DNA from: VAZQ01 sp963753575
GTDB lineage: Bacteria; Pseudomonadota; Alphaproteobacteria; Rhizobiales; Xanthobacteraceae
Reading direction: 5' to 3'
DNA: 64,000 nt
Assembly: GCA_963753575.1 (NCBI GenBank)
Contig: CAVWCR010000003.1
Coordinates: 496,001-560,000 of the forward strand
The translations under genes were made by a program, and so were the position numbers. The notes under the pieces are model-generated. The model saw nothing but the letters and a program-made list of their open reading frames with translations. It made no database searches and was not told the origin of the DNA. The stretch's first letter is position 1, and each line of letters begins with the position of its first letter. This document shows positions 26,055-34,799 of the stretch, piece after piece.

Positions 26055-26340
26055 TTGCGAGGGCCGAAGCCGGCCGCCATTCCTGACGTTGGAATCCTGA
26101 AGGCCGTGAATGGCGCGGACCGTTTTGGTCCAGCGACGAATGGAGCTCGCGTGCCGCCCGCCGCATAGGGCGGCTCGGGTTTGCCTCCTGGGCGTCGCTT
26201 GAGCGCTTTCTTGAGCACTTTCTTGGGCGCCTTCTTGGACGCTTTCTTGGGCGTCCGCCCACCGCTGCAATGTCGGCTTGACATCGTCCGCAAAGTTCGG
26301 TCGGAACCTCTCTGATCTCGATCAGAAGGAAAAAAACGCC
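26055..26340. other. Intergenic region with 12-bp tandem repeats
   Basis: Leader region of the MetE-like gene. Most of it shows no signal apart from the 12-bp array listed separately. Confidence 0.5.
26206..26253. repeat. Four tandem 12-bp units of CTTTCTTGGGCG type
   Basis: Units at 26206, 26218, 26230 and 26242 differ by one to three bases. Read on the minus strand they encode Lys-Lys-Ala/Pro repeats (TPKKASKKAPKKVLKKALK) inside an 89-codon open frame (26293 to 26024). This resembles the tail of histone-H1-like basic proteins, but the rest of the frame shows no known domain. Confidence 0.75.
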
Positions 26341-27504
26341 ATGGCCACTCTCGCCGCGCGCGACCGGCGCATCCTCACCACCCACGCCGGCAGCCTGCCG
26401 CGGCGGGCATCCCTGTCAGCGTTGCTGTTCGCGCGCATGAGCGGCAAGTCGTTCGATGCCACGGCGCTCGCGCGCGAGACCACCGAGGCGGTGGCCGAGA
26501 CCGTGCGCAGGCAGCGCGAGCTTGGGATCGACATCGTCAGCGACGGCGAGCAGTCGAAGACGAGCTTCCAGCACTATATCGTCGATCGGCTGTCGGGGCT
26601 TGAGCCGATCACGCCGAAAGCTGGCGAGCGGCGCACACGCGAGAACATGGCTTTCCCGACCTTCTACAAGAGCGGCGCCCACTCAGGCTCCGCGCAAGCG
26701 AGGCTCGCCTGTACCGGGGCGATCACCTACACCGGCCACAAGCAGCTGGCGCAGGACCTGTCGAACCTCAAGGCGGCGCTCGGCGGGCAGGATCCGGCCG
26801 GCGCCTTTGTGCCGTCGGTGTCGCCGTCGAGCTGCGCCGGGACGATGGAGAACCGCTACTACAAGACCGACGACGAGCACGTTGCGGCGGTCGCCGAAGC
26901 GATGCGCGAGGAATACGAGGGCATCGTGGCGGCGGGCTTCATGGTGCAGATCGACGACCCACGCCTGGCCATGCATTACATGCTCTCGCCCGAGGAAACG
27001 GTCGAGGATGCGCGGGGTTGGGCGCGTCGGCGCATCGAGGTGCTCAATCATGCGCTGCGCAACATCCCGCCCGAGCGCGTGCGGCACCACACCTGCTACG
27101 GCATCAACATGGGCCCGCGCATGAGCGACATGGAGATGAAGCATCTCGCCGATCTGATCGTCACCATAAGGGCCAGCTACTATTCCTTCGAGATGGCCAA
27201 CCCGCGTCACGAACACGAATGGCGGGTGTGGGAGCATGTAAAGCTGCCGGACGACAAGGTGCTGATGCCGGGCTGCATTACGCATGCCTCAGTGATCGTC
27301 GAGCATCCGGAACTGGTGGCCGAGCGGATCGTGCGGCTTGCTGGCGTCGTCGGACGCGAGCGCGTGATCGCAAGCAGCGACTGCGGCTTTGCCTCGACGC
27401 TCGCGCCCAACCAGCCGCCTGAGGTCGAGCCCGAGATCGTCTGGGCCAAGTTCGCAAGCCTGGTCGCGGGCGCGCGGCTCGCCAGCAAGACGCTGTGGGG
27501 GTAG
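26341..27504 (+). CDS. Cobalamin-independent methionine synthase C-terminal-domain-like protein
   Basis: 387 aa in the MetE/UROD-like TIM-barrel family. N-terminal TTHAGSLPR is the family hallmark. GIDIVSDGEQSK, FMVQIDDPRLAM and the zinc-type residues in HTCYGINMGP and ASSDCGF follow the MetE C-terminal domain plan. It lacks the MetE N-terminal domain, so it is not a complete methionine synthase; stand-alone homologues may transfer methyl groups to thiols or degrade methylated substrates. Start at 26341 has AAGGA upstream; the frame is open back to 26278. Confidence 0.85.
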   Translation: MATLAARDRRILTTHAGSLPRRASLSALLFARMSGKSFDATALARETTEAVAETVRRQRELGIDIVSDGEQSKTSFQHYIVDRLSGLEPITPKAGERRTRENMAFPTFYKSGAHSGSAQARLACTGAITYTGHKQLAQDLSNLKAALGGQDPAGAFVPSVSPSSCAGTMENRYYKTDDEHVAAVAEAMREEYEGIVAAGFMVQIDDPRLAMHYMLSPEETVEDARGWARRRIEVLNHALRNIPPERVRHHTCYGINMGPRMSDMEMKHLADLIVTIRASYYSFEMANPRHEHEWRVWEHVKLPDDKVLMPGCITHASVIVEHPELVAERIVRLAGVVGRERVIASSDCGFASTLAPNQPPEVEPEIVWAKFASLVAGARLASKTLWG

Positions 27505-27523
27505 TGGCGGCTGCGTTGCCGCC

Positions 27524-28363
27524 TCAATGCGCCATCAGCACCGGCAGTTCCGCGTTCGCGAGGATGTGGCTGGTCGTGCCGCCGAAGATCATCTGCCGCA
27601 GCCGGCTCTGGGTGTAGGCGCCCTTGACCAGAAGGTCGCAGCTCTGCGCCTTGGCGGCCGCCAGGATCGCCTCTCCGGTGTTGCGGCCGTCAAGCCCGAC
27701 GCTCATCGGCTCGGCCGCAACCCCGTTGCGCCGCAGATACGTAAGCGCCTGCTCGGACGATGGCCCGGGCACGCCCTGGCCGCCGACGACCGTGAGCAAG
27801 ATGGCGCGGCTCGCCTGGCGCAGCAGCGGCATGGCGAACGCGGTCGTGCGCGCCTGTTCGGGGCTCGCGTTCCAGTGCAGCATGACGGTGGTGGCGATCT
27901 GCGCCGGCGCCTGGGGCGGCGCCAGCAGGATCGGCCGGCCGCTCTCGAACAAGCCCGATTCGATGGCGCGGTTGTGCAACCCGATGGTGGTGGCGGTCGG
28001 GCGGCTCAGCACGGTCACATCGAACACGCGGCCATAGCTGCCGACGAAACCCTCGCCCTCCGGGGCATTGTCGAGCCAGCCGAACGAAAGGCCGGCGGTT
28101 GTCCCGCTCGCGCGCGGCACGTTGTGCTCCTGCATGAAGGTCTCGAACAGGCGGCGCGCCTGCGCTGCCTCTTCCAGGCTATCCTGCCGGTAGGTTTCCA
28201 GCGGGATGCTGCCGGCCGGATCGACCGCGATGAACTCGCTGATGGCGAACCGCAGCGGAAATCCTTCGAGGTAGCCGCCGCGCAGGCGCGCCAGCAGCAA
28301 CGCGGTTCCCAGCGTCGACTTCATGCTTTCGATATTTTCCATCGGAACGAGTATGGATTTCAT
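27524..28363 (-). CDS. Universal stress protein (UspA) family, two-domain
   Basis: 279 aa with two Usp-like halves. N-terminal MKSILVPMENIES is the first beta strand. The second half has the ATP-loop-like end KGAYTQSRLRQMIFGGTTSHILANAELPVLMAH, in which G-x-x-x-x-R-L-x2-M-x-F-G-G resembles the family's nucleotide-binding stretch. Usp proteins are cytoplasmic stress or ATP-sensor proteins. It converges with the MetE-like gene across 19 bp. Confidence 0.9.
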   Translation of the reverse strand: MKSILVPMENIESMKSTLGTALLLARLRGGYLEGFPLRFAISEFIAVDPAGSIPLETYRQDSLEEAAQARRLFETFMQEHNVPRASGTTAGLSFGWLDNAPEGEGFVGSYGRVFDVTVLSRPTATTIGLHNRAIESGLFESGRPILLAPPQAPAQIATTVMLHWNASPEQARTTAFAMPLLRQASRAILLTVVGGQGVPGPSSEQALTYLRRNGVAAEPMSVGLDGRNTGEAILAAAKAQSCDLLVKGAYTQSRLRQMIFGGTTSHILANAELPVLMAH

Positions 28364-28392
28364 CCGGTGGCCCCCAAGTTCTCGATCGATGA

Positions 28393-28471
28393 CCTAGCGT
28401 GGCGGTTCAGAAGTCCGCAACATTCTTGCGGCGAGTCCGAGATGCGGACTTCTGAACCAAAGCCACACTAG
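28393..28471. repeat. CTAG-bounded palindromic repeat, copy 1
   Basis: 79 bp from CTAG to CTAG. The arms (GGTTCAGAAGTCCGCA and its complement) are nearly perfect. It lies just upstream of the Usp gene and 12 bp before a second, related palindrome. Confidence 0.85.
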
Positions 28472-28483
28472 ATCAATAAGTTG

Positions 28484-28558
28484 CTAGTGTCCTTCGATTC
28501 CGAAGTTCGCAAACGAGGGTGCCGCAGAATGATGCGAACTTCGGAATCGGGACACTAG
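28484..28558. repeat. CTAG-bounded palindromic repeat, copy 2
   Basis: 75 bp from CTAG to CTAG, with arms GATTCCGAAGTTCGCA and complement. Its sequence differs from copy 1, but it has the same plan and shares the xTTCxGAAGTxCGCA core. A decayed relative is at 11309-11359. Such palindromes are dispersed in Bradyrhizobium-type genomes (from memory). Confidence 0.85.
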
Positions 28559-28932
28559 ATTGCTCTAATCCAGTTTCGTCGCCAACCCACGCGGCGTCGA
28601 CTCTTGACAACTTGTGCCTTTGATATGACCATTAAACAAGCAGTTTCGGTCATCAAGATCGCATCTAAAGAATTGGACCGACGTATTCGTCGATCTGCAA
28701 GCTGTTGAGCGAGGTGGCGATGAATCCACCGATCCGGCCTGCCGCGTCGACCGTCGGAATGTAACTTCCGATTCGGCGCAGCGGCTTTCCCAGCGACCAC
28801 CAGTCGGAGCAAGGCTTGATCCGAAGCTTACGGATCGCGTTGCGCGTTGGCGATGTCTTGCTCTGGGCGGGGTGCGACTCAATGCAGCACATCCAGGGCG
28901 ACCGGCACGCCATGTCGGCAACGGAGGGAACA
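28559..28932. other. Gap with a possible PAS-like remnant on the minus strand
   Basis: On the minus strand, about 28670-28815, a frame reads WWSLGKPLRRIGSYIPTVDA and then AGRIGGFIATSLNSLQIDEY before a stop. This resembles the final strands of a PAS domain, with no intact start or rest of the gene. Probably a fragment of a lost sensor gene. Confidence 0.3.
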
Positions 28933-29100
28933 ATGAGACTGCCTGAGGACGTCCGTAAAAAACTCGATGCGAGATCCGACAAGGACGAGATCTTGGAGGT
29001 GATGAGGAGCCTCGAAGGTGACGGTGTGGCGATCACGAACGATGTGTATGCGGCGATCGTGACGACGCTCCGGTTGTCGCAGGACATCATCGATAATTGA
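28933..29100 (+). CDS. Small hypothetical protein, 55 aa
   Basis: It begins MRLPEDVRKKLDARSDKDE with a GGAGG-like site a few bases upstream. The translation is charged and helical (EILEVMRSLEGDG) and ends LRLSQDIIDN. No family is recognised. An in-frame ATG at 28912 is an alternative start. The coding call rests on the ribosome site and balanced composition only. Confidence 0.4.
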   Translation: MRLPEDVRKKLDARSDKDEILEVMRSLEGDGVAITNDVYAAIVTTLRLSQDIIDN

Positions 29101-29283
29101 AACCATCTCGCGAACCGCTTCGTGGAAGTCGACGCCGTCGTCATGGTAGGGTTCATGATCGCCCTCGACTCCCCATCCATGATGGGTGGTAACCGAGGGC
29201 GGCCGCGTGTGTCCTGACGAAAGCTTGTGCCGTCGTGACATACAGGTGTCGTCACATATGCTCTCGTGACGTCGGAGACTGTC

Positions 29284-29607
29284 ATGGATCGATCTGCACC
29301 CTGCATTGCGGGCGTCATCGCATGCATCATGCTGCTGGGTTCGAGCGCCGCACTGTCACAGGCTGCGGCCAACCCGAGCAGTCAGATTCCATTGCGGGCG
29401 GAGCGCACGCTTCGTCTCGCCCAAAGTTTTGCCCAAAGTTTTGCCCAAGGCTGCTCGCGGCGGATCGGCCCGTTCGTGACGCAGGAAACCGCCTGGAGGA
29501 GATGGCGGGAGGCGCGCGGCCAGGGCTACTCGGTGAGCGCCGGCGTCTTCCCCTGCTACGACCGCAGCAACAGAGGCTACTGCTTCAACATCCTCTATCG
29601 GTGTTGA
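29284..29607 (+). CDS. Small secreted cysteine-containing protein
   Basis: 107 aa with a signal peptide (residues 1-28, cleavage after LSQA). The mature part begins with low-complexity RLAQSFAQSFAQG, encoded by a 12-bp DNA duplication. It ends in a compact segment with four Cys (GCSRRIG, VFPCYDRS, GYCFNI, YRC), suggesting two periplasmic disulfides. The pattern GPFVTQETAWRRWREARGQGYS recurs in small rhizobial secreted proteins of unknown role (from memory). It stands alone. Confidence 0.65.
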   Translation: MDRSAPCIAGVIACIMLLGSSAALSQAAANPSSQIPLRAERTLRLAQSFAQSFAQGCSRRIGPFVTQETAWRRWREARGQGYSVSAGVFPCYDRSNRGYCFNILYRC

Positions 29608-29787
29608 TGCCGGCTCTGCGTGAGGTCCGGCCGGGGCAGGCTTGCGGATCGTCGCGTTGATTGGCTGGGCATCTGCTGGAGTGTCGTGGCACTGTCGAAA
29701 GCGCTGGTGACGTTGAAAGCGATACCGGATATTCAATAGGCTTCTCAAACTCGTCTCGATCTATCCCACGGACAACGGAGACCGGCT

Positions 29788-30714
29788 GTGCTGATCGACT
29801 GGCACGTGCACATTCATGACATCAAGGATCAGCTCAATCCCTATTGGCAGGGCCGGTGTCCGATGACGCCGGAGAACGCGCTCGCCGCACACGCGCTCGC
29901 CGGCCTCGACAGGACCGTGATCAGTAACGCGGCCCATTACCTGCGCTTCTGCAAGACCAACAAGGAGGCGGCGGCGGCGATCGAAGGGTCCAATCGCTAT
30001 CTCGCCAAGTGCCGCGACGAGTACCCGGACAAGTTCGTTCTGATGGCGACCTGCGTGCCAGGCGGCGGCGACGAATGCCTCAAGGAACTCGAGCGTGCGG
30101 TCAAGCAGGATGATGCGCGCGCGGTGATCATCAATGCGAGCCATCAGGGCCGCTATCCGGACGAGGACGCGGCGCGGCCGTTCTTCAAGCTCGTCACCGA
30201 TCTCGACATTCCAGTGTTTGTGCATCCGGGTGACTGCACCACGCCGGCGATGGCCGACTATCGGCTCGCTTCAAGCATCGGAAGGCCGGCCGACAACTGC
30301 CTCGCGCTCGCCCGCATGATCGTGCGCGGCGTGTTCGAACAGTTTCCGAGCTTGCAGCTCGTCGGCAACCACCTCGGGGGCGGCATCTGCGAGGTGATCG
30401 GGCGCATGGACTACGCCTACGAGCTGCAGGACTTCTGTTTCTTCCTCGGCTCCTACGAGCCGATGCTGATCAAGCACCCGCCGAGCCATTACCTCAAGAT
30501 GATGCATTTCGATTCCGCCTCCTACACGCCGCTCGCCGCCGAGATGTGCCTGAAGACGATCGGTGAGGACCGCTTCCTGTTCGGTACCGACTCCCCGCCG
30601 CTGATCCCGCTCAAGCTGCCCGCGCTCAAGATGATGGACCAGATCGGCATGACGCCGGCGCAGCGCGAAAAAGTGATGGGCGGTAACGCAGCGCGGCTGT
30701 TGAAGCTGAACTGA
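29788..30714 (+). CDS. Amidohydrolase-2 (ACMSD-like) family metal-dependent hydrolase
   Basis: 308 aa TIM-barrel hydrolase or decarboxylase. Metal-site motifs are DWHVHIHD at the N-terminus, FVHPGDC near 150, NHLGGG near 200 and the catalytic Asp in FGTDSPPL near 275. Family members hydrolyse C-N or C-O bonds or decarboxylate aromatic acids; the substrate is not predictable. The start is GTG at 29788 with GGAG 8 bases upstream. It is followed by an MBL-fold gene 165 bp later. Confidence 0.87.
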   Translation: MLIDWHVHIHDIKDQLNPYWQGRCPMTPENALAAHALAGLDRTVISNAAHYLRFCKTNKEAAAAIEGSNRYLAKCRDEYPDKFVLMATCVPGGGDECLKELERAVKQDDARAVIINASHQGRYPDEDAARPFFKLVTDLDIPVFVHPGDCTTPAMADYRLASSIGRPADNCLALARMIVRGVFEQFPSLQLVGNHLGGGICEVIGRMDYAYELQDFCFFLGSYEPMLIKHPPSHYLKMMHFDSASYTPLAAEMCLKTIGEDRFLFGTDSPPLIPLKLPALKMMDQIGMTPAQREKVMGGNAARLLKLN

Positions 30715-30879
30715 TAGCGCTGCCCCGCTGCGGCCGGCCTTGACCCGCGCCCCGATGCAGCGGCTGCGGGGGCGGTGCGCCGTGGGAATAATGGTGCTAG
30801 TCTGCGTGTTAAGGACCCCGGAGATGCCCGCAGACGGGTCAAAAGCGGGTCCGCAACTTAATCCAAAGGGAGGTATCGC

Positions 30880-32439
30880 ATGAAATTCGCTCTTTCGATC
30901 ACGGCTGCCTTGCTGCTGGCGCTCAGCCAGCCAGCATCCGCGCAACGGTCCGACAATCTCGTGAGCGACGCCGTGAAGGCGCTCGGCGGCGCTGACGCGT
31001 TGCGCGGCCTGAAAGCCGTCACCATCACGGGCGAGGCGAAATACTTCGAGCCCGGCCAGGCGAAGGTCGCCGGCGGCGAGCCCAAACACGTGGAGGACGT
31101 GACGTTCACAATCACGCGCGACCTCGCCGGCGGCCGCGCGCGCACGCAGTGGGATCGCGACCACAAATATCCCGACCCGACCATGAAGATCAAATACACC
31201 GAGACGGTGATGCCGAACGGCGGCTTCGTCACCGACGACAAGGGAACGAGCAAGGCCATGGCGAGCGTGCGGATGGCGGCGGCTGTGCGCGAGCTCAATC
31301 GCTCCTCGCCGACGTTGCTGCTCAAGGCGATGGAGAATGCGAAGGACGTGCGCTCGATCGGCAATCAGCGCCTCGGCCGGCGCTCCTACCGCGCTGTCAG
31401 CTACAACGACGGCGGGGTGAGCTACATCATCCTGTTCGATTCCAGGAGTCACCGGCCGGCGGCAATCCGCACGCTCGACGACGACAACGTGCATGGCGAT
31501 TCCTATTACGACGCCGTGCTCAGCGACTGGAAGGCCGTGGGTGGCGTCCAGGTTGCGCATGCGCTGTCCTACCGCATCGGCGGCATCGAGGTCGCCAAGG
31601 TCACCTATAAGAATGTGGCCGCCAATCCGGCGATCGCGGACGATGCGTTTGCGGTGCCTGACGCGGTGCGTGCGGCGCTCAAGGGCCCGGCGACATCCAA
31701 CGTGCCTTATCAGTGGGTCATCCGGCGGCTCTACATGTCGCGCTACGTCGACAGCGAGCAGCCGTTCCTGCCGCCGGGCGGCAGCCTCAAGCTGGTCGAG
31801 CTCGCCCCCAACGTGCAGCACATCCAGGGCGGCGGCGCCAACAATCTCGTCGTGGCGATGAAGGACTTCCTCGTCATATTCGATTCTCCCTATGGCGAAG
31901 CGCAGTCGCGGATGGCGATCGATCTCGCCAAGGCCAAGTATCCAGGCAGGCCGATCAAGTATCTGATCCAGACGCACCACCACATGGATCATTCCGGCGG
32001 CATGCGCACCTATGTGGCCGAGGGCGCGACCATCCTGGTGGCGGCTCCGACCGGGTCCTACTTCCGCCGGGCGCTGCGTAACCCGCGCACGGTCGCCAAC
32101 GACGCGCAGCAGAAGGCGCGCAAGCGCGTGCACGTCACCGAGGTCAAGGATCAACTCACGCTTAGAGACAGCGCGGGCAGCGAGATCCACATCTACAACA
32201 TCAAGAACCCGCACGCCCAAGGCTATTTGCTCGGGCACGTGGTGAAGGACAATATCGTGTTCGTGACCGACCTGATCTCGCCGCGCGGCCCGGTGGCGCG
32301 CACCGAGGGCTCGCTCGCGGTCGGCGCGGCGTTCAAGAAGTACGGCATCAAGAACGCGCTGATCGCCGGCGGCCACGGCACCACCGCCAAGCAGGCCGAC
32401 ATCGGGCCGGCGCTCGGGATGGAAGTGTCGAGCCGCTGA
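30880..32439 (+). CDS. Secreted metallo-beta-lactamase-fold hydrolase
   Basis: 519 aa with a signal peptide (residues 1-21, ASAQ). An N-terminal module of about 280 residues of beta-rich, lipoprotein-carrier-like character precedes an MBL domain. The MBL metal motif is THHHMDHSGG (HxHxDH). Downstream metal positions are in NIKNPHAQGYLLGH, FVTDLISP and GGHGTT. Family members are periplasmic hydrolases of unknown substrates. Strong upstream AAAGGGAGG supports the ATG. Confidence 0.85.
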   Translation: MKFALSITAALLLALSQPASAQRSDNLVSDAVKALGGADALRGLKAVTITGEAKYFEPGQAKVAGGEPKHVEDVTFTITRDLAGGRARTQWDRDHKYPDPTMKIKYTETVMPNGGFVTDDKGTSKAMASVRMAAAVRELNRSSPTLLLKAMENAKDVRSIGNQRLGRRSYRAVSYNDGGVSYIILFDSRSHRPAAIRTLDDDNVHGDSYYDAVLSDWKAVGGVQVAHALSYRIGGIEVAKVTYKNVAANPAIADDAFAVPDAVRAALKGPATSNVPYQWVIRRLYMSRYVDSEQPFLPPGGSLKLVELAPNVQHIQGGGANNLVVAMKDFLVIFDSPYGEAQSRMAIDLAKAKYPGRPIKYLIQTHHHMDHSGGMRTYVAEGATILVAAPTGSYFRRALRNPRTVANDAQQKARKRVHVTEVKDQLTLRDSAGSEIHIYNIKNPHAQGYLLGHVVKDNIVFVTDLISPRGPVARTEGSLAVGAAFKKYGIKNALIAGGHGTTAKQADIGPALGMEVSSR

Positions 32440-32574
32440 AGGCGAAGGCGTAGCCCTGCAGCAACATGGCGGCGCCCGGTGCAAGCCGGGCGCCGTGCTG
32501 TTTGCACCTTGCAGTTATAGAACATAACCGTTGTTCGTCTTGAGATTGGCGAGGCGGCGTGGCAGCGTCCGGCC

Positions 32575-32945
32575 ATGCGACGCCCTTGGGACGCGATCAT
32601 CTGGTGGGAGCTTCGGCGCATTCCGTTCAATATTCTTATTCTTATTGCGTCGTGTCCCTTGGATCGATCATCCTCATTGGGAGTTACTTCGTCAGGCCGG
32701 GTGAGGATGTCATCGAGCCACTGTTCGCGCTCTTCGGAGCGGTCGTTTATGGCGTGCTTGCAAACCTCGCCTACACCTTGGGATGGGTCACTGAGCTGTT
32801 GTGGTCGTGGGGCGACACGCAGCGAACCGAGTTGCTACGCCGACGCGTGTTCTGGCTGGGGGTTGCATTCTCGGTCGGGCTGACGCTGCTTCCGGGCGTT
32901 CTCGTTCCGTTGATCTGGATTGTTTTCGGCTTTCAGCACGGCTAG
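32575..32945 (+). pseudogene. Small membrane protein, single-base frameshift
   Basis: The ATG at 32575 opens MRRPWDAIIWWELRRIPFN and ILILIA, then shifts. In the other frame the protein continues VVSLGSIILIGSYF, PGEDVIEPLFALFGAVVYG and three further hydrophobic segments to 32945. One missing base near 32648-32650 joins them, giving 124 codons. The N-terminal WWExRRIP and PGEDVIEP pattern belongs to a small uncharacterised bacterial membrane family (recognised from memory). Either an indel error or a recent pseudogene. Confidence 0.65.
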
Positions 32946-32978
32946 GCGCAGTGCAGACTGGCACGAGTGCCTTAGTCT

Positions 32979-33770
32979 CTAATACCCGAATTGCTCGCGC
33001 AGGATGCGCTCTTCCAGGCTGTGGCCGGGATCGAACAGAAGGTTCATCGCGATGCCGCGGTCCATGTGGACCTCGACGGCTTGCACGGCGCGCACCTCGT
33101 CGTGGTCGGCGACGGCCGCGACCGGGCGGCGCTCGGGTGACAGCACCACGATCTCGACTTGCGCACTGTCGGGTAGCAGCGCGCCGTGCCAGCGCCGCGG
33201 CCGGAACGGACTGATCGGGGTCAGCGCGAGCAGCGAAGCGTTGATCGGAATGATCGGGCCTTGGGCGGAGAGGTTGTAGGCGGTCGAGCCCGCCGGCGTC
33301 GATACCAGGACGCCATCGGCCACGAGCTCGGCCATGCGCTCCCTGCCGTCGACCAGGATGCGCAGGTGCGCCGCCTGCGAGGTCTGCCGGAACAGCGAAA
33401 CCTCGTTGAAGGCGTGGGATTCATGGAAGCGGCCCTCGCCGTCGCGCGCGCGCATGAGCAGCGGATGAATGACGGTCTTGCGCGCCGCCGCCAACCGTCG
33501 ATGCAGATGCTCGGGGCCGTATTCGTTCATCAGGAAACCGATGGTGCCGCGGTGCATGCCATAGATCGGCTTACCGGCACTCATGAATTGGTGCAGCGTC
33601 TGCAGCATGAAGCCGTCGCCGCCGAGCGCCACGATCACGTCGGCGGTCTCGGCTGCAGCATTGCCGTAGCGCTTGCTCAAATTCTCATGCGCCGCCTTGG
33701 CCTCCGCGATGGGGCTTGCCACGAAAGCGATCCGCTCGTAGCTGGTGCTGTCAGGGCTCTTGGGGCTCAT
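32979..33770 (-). CDS. nadK: NAD kinase
   Basis: 263 aa. It phosphorylates NAD to NADP with ATP. Seen are the GGDG motif in VALGGDGFMLQT, NEVSLFRQ, and the NAD-site signature STPAGSTAYNLSAQGPI. Length is normal for the short alphaproteobacterial form. MSPKSPDS at 33770 is the first plausible start near the family N-terminus (ERIAFVASP). It is divergent from cutA. Confidence 0.94.
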   Translation of the reverse strand: MSPKSPDSTSYERIAFVASPIAEAKAAHENLSKRYGNAAAETADVIVALGGDGFMLQTLHQFMSAGKPIYGMHRGTIGFLMNEYGPEHLHRRLAAARKTVIHPLLMRARDGEGRFHESHAFNEVSLFRQTSQAAHLRILVDGRERMAELVADGVLVSTPAGSTAYNLSAQGPIIPINASLLALTPISPFRPRRWHGALLPDSAQVEIVVLSPERRPVAAVADHDEVRAVQAVEVHMDRGIAMNLLFDPGHSLEERILREQFGY

Positions 33771-33893
33771 CGGACCGGGACTTTGCTGCTGGGTATCGGG
33801 TCTGGACGCTTCGGGCTTCCGCACGCTTGGGGCTTCCGCCCAGGGACTCAAAGCTAGGGCCTGCTCGCCCAGCATACCGTCAAGGAGACGCGC

Positions 33894-34253
33894 ATGAACA
33901 CGGAACGCGCGGTGTTCGTCTATACGACCTACCCTTCCCTTGTCGAGGCGGAGGAGGCCGGCCGCGCGCTGGTCGAACGGCGGCTTGCCGCCTGCGTTAA
34001 CATTTTGCCGGGCATGATCTCCCACTACTGGTGGAATGGTGAGCTGGAGCGGGCCGAGGAAGTGGTCATGATCATCAAGACCCGCAACCTGCTGACCGAG
34101 CAGGTATCGGCGGCCGTCAAGGCGATGCATTCCTATGAGACGCCCGCCATCCTGGTGATGCCGATCGAGAGCGTCGAAAAGAGCTACTTCGCCTGGATGC
34201 TGGCGGAGACAACGCCAGGCGGACCGCCGGGCGAAGGTGAAGAAGAAGAATAA
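33894..34253 (+). CDS. cutA: CutA-type divalent-cation tolerance protein
   Basis: 119 aa ferredoxin-like trimer-forming protein. The family core is seen in VYTTYPSLVEAEEAGRALVE, RLAACVNILPGMISHYWWNG and HSYETPAILVMPIES. CutA was linked to copper tolerance, but its true role is not settled. The C-terminus adds a short acidic tail, GEGEEEE. It lies upstream of the cobalamin riboswitch and is divergent from nadK. Confidence 0.93.
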   Translation: MNTERAVFVYTTYPSLVEAEEAGRALVERRLAACVNILPGMISHYWWNGELERAEEVVMIIKTRNLLTEQVSAAVKAMHSYETPAILVMPIESVEKSYFAWMLAETTPGGPPGEGEEEE

Positions 34254-34392
34254 GAGAACGAATCCCCCGGATCGATCCCCATCGCGCCTGTTGCAGGATG
34301 GCGCGTGTTGCACGAGCGCCACGCGCGCGCGATCTCTGCCGGCTGCCCTTGACGCGCCCTTGACGGATGCGGCGCACACAAGAATGCTAGCG

Positions 34393-34600
34393 CCGTGCTG
34401 GTTCCCCGGTGAGAGCCGGGGAGGCAAGAGGGAACACGGGTGGGCTGTGAAGTCGCAGCTTGAGCCGTGGCTGCCCCCGCAACTGTTAGCGGCGAGCCTG
34501 TTGTCCGCGTCAGCCACTGGGAAACTGGGAAGGCTGGACGGCAGGTACTGACCCGCGAGCCAGGAGACCTGCCAGCGCTGTCACCCAACCGGTGGGCGGA
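34393..34600 (+). ncRNA. Cobalamin (AdoCbl) riboswitch
   Basis: The conserved elements occur in order: TGCTGGTTCCC (from 34396), GGGAACACGGGTG, GCTGCCCCCGCAACTGT, CACTGGGAAACTGGGAAGG, and the B12 box GAGCCAGGAGACCTGCC at 34556-34572. This is the full aptamer upstream of the BtuB-like receptor gene. Binding of adenosylcobalamin normally lowers expression of the downstream transporter. About 200 bases separate the B12 box from the ATG and contain a short GC hairpin near 34697-34715, a candidate expression platform without a clear U-tract. Confidence 0.95.
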
Positions 34601-34799
34601 AGGACCACACGGAGCGGCTGTTCGCAGCGGTGACGCAACAACCGATGCGAAGGCTGAAATGGTCTCCCACGCCCGAAGACCCACCAGGACCGTCCGCCTC
34701 CTTGCGGGGCGGCCGATGCTGGTTTCCGGCTGAAGAGCGCTTCCTTTGTTTCGGTCCGTTTCACCGGGGCGCCTGCGGGCGTCACAGACGAAGGACGCA

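Noticed and set aside
26341..27504. True methionine synthase MetE
   Set aside because: Lacks the N-terminal MetE domain; only the C-terminal-type barrel is present.
30271..32484. 737-codon minus-strand frame
   Set aside because: Antisense of the amidohydrolase and MBL-fold genes.
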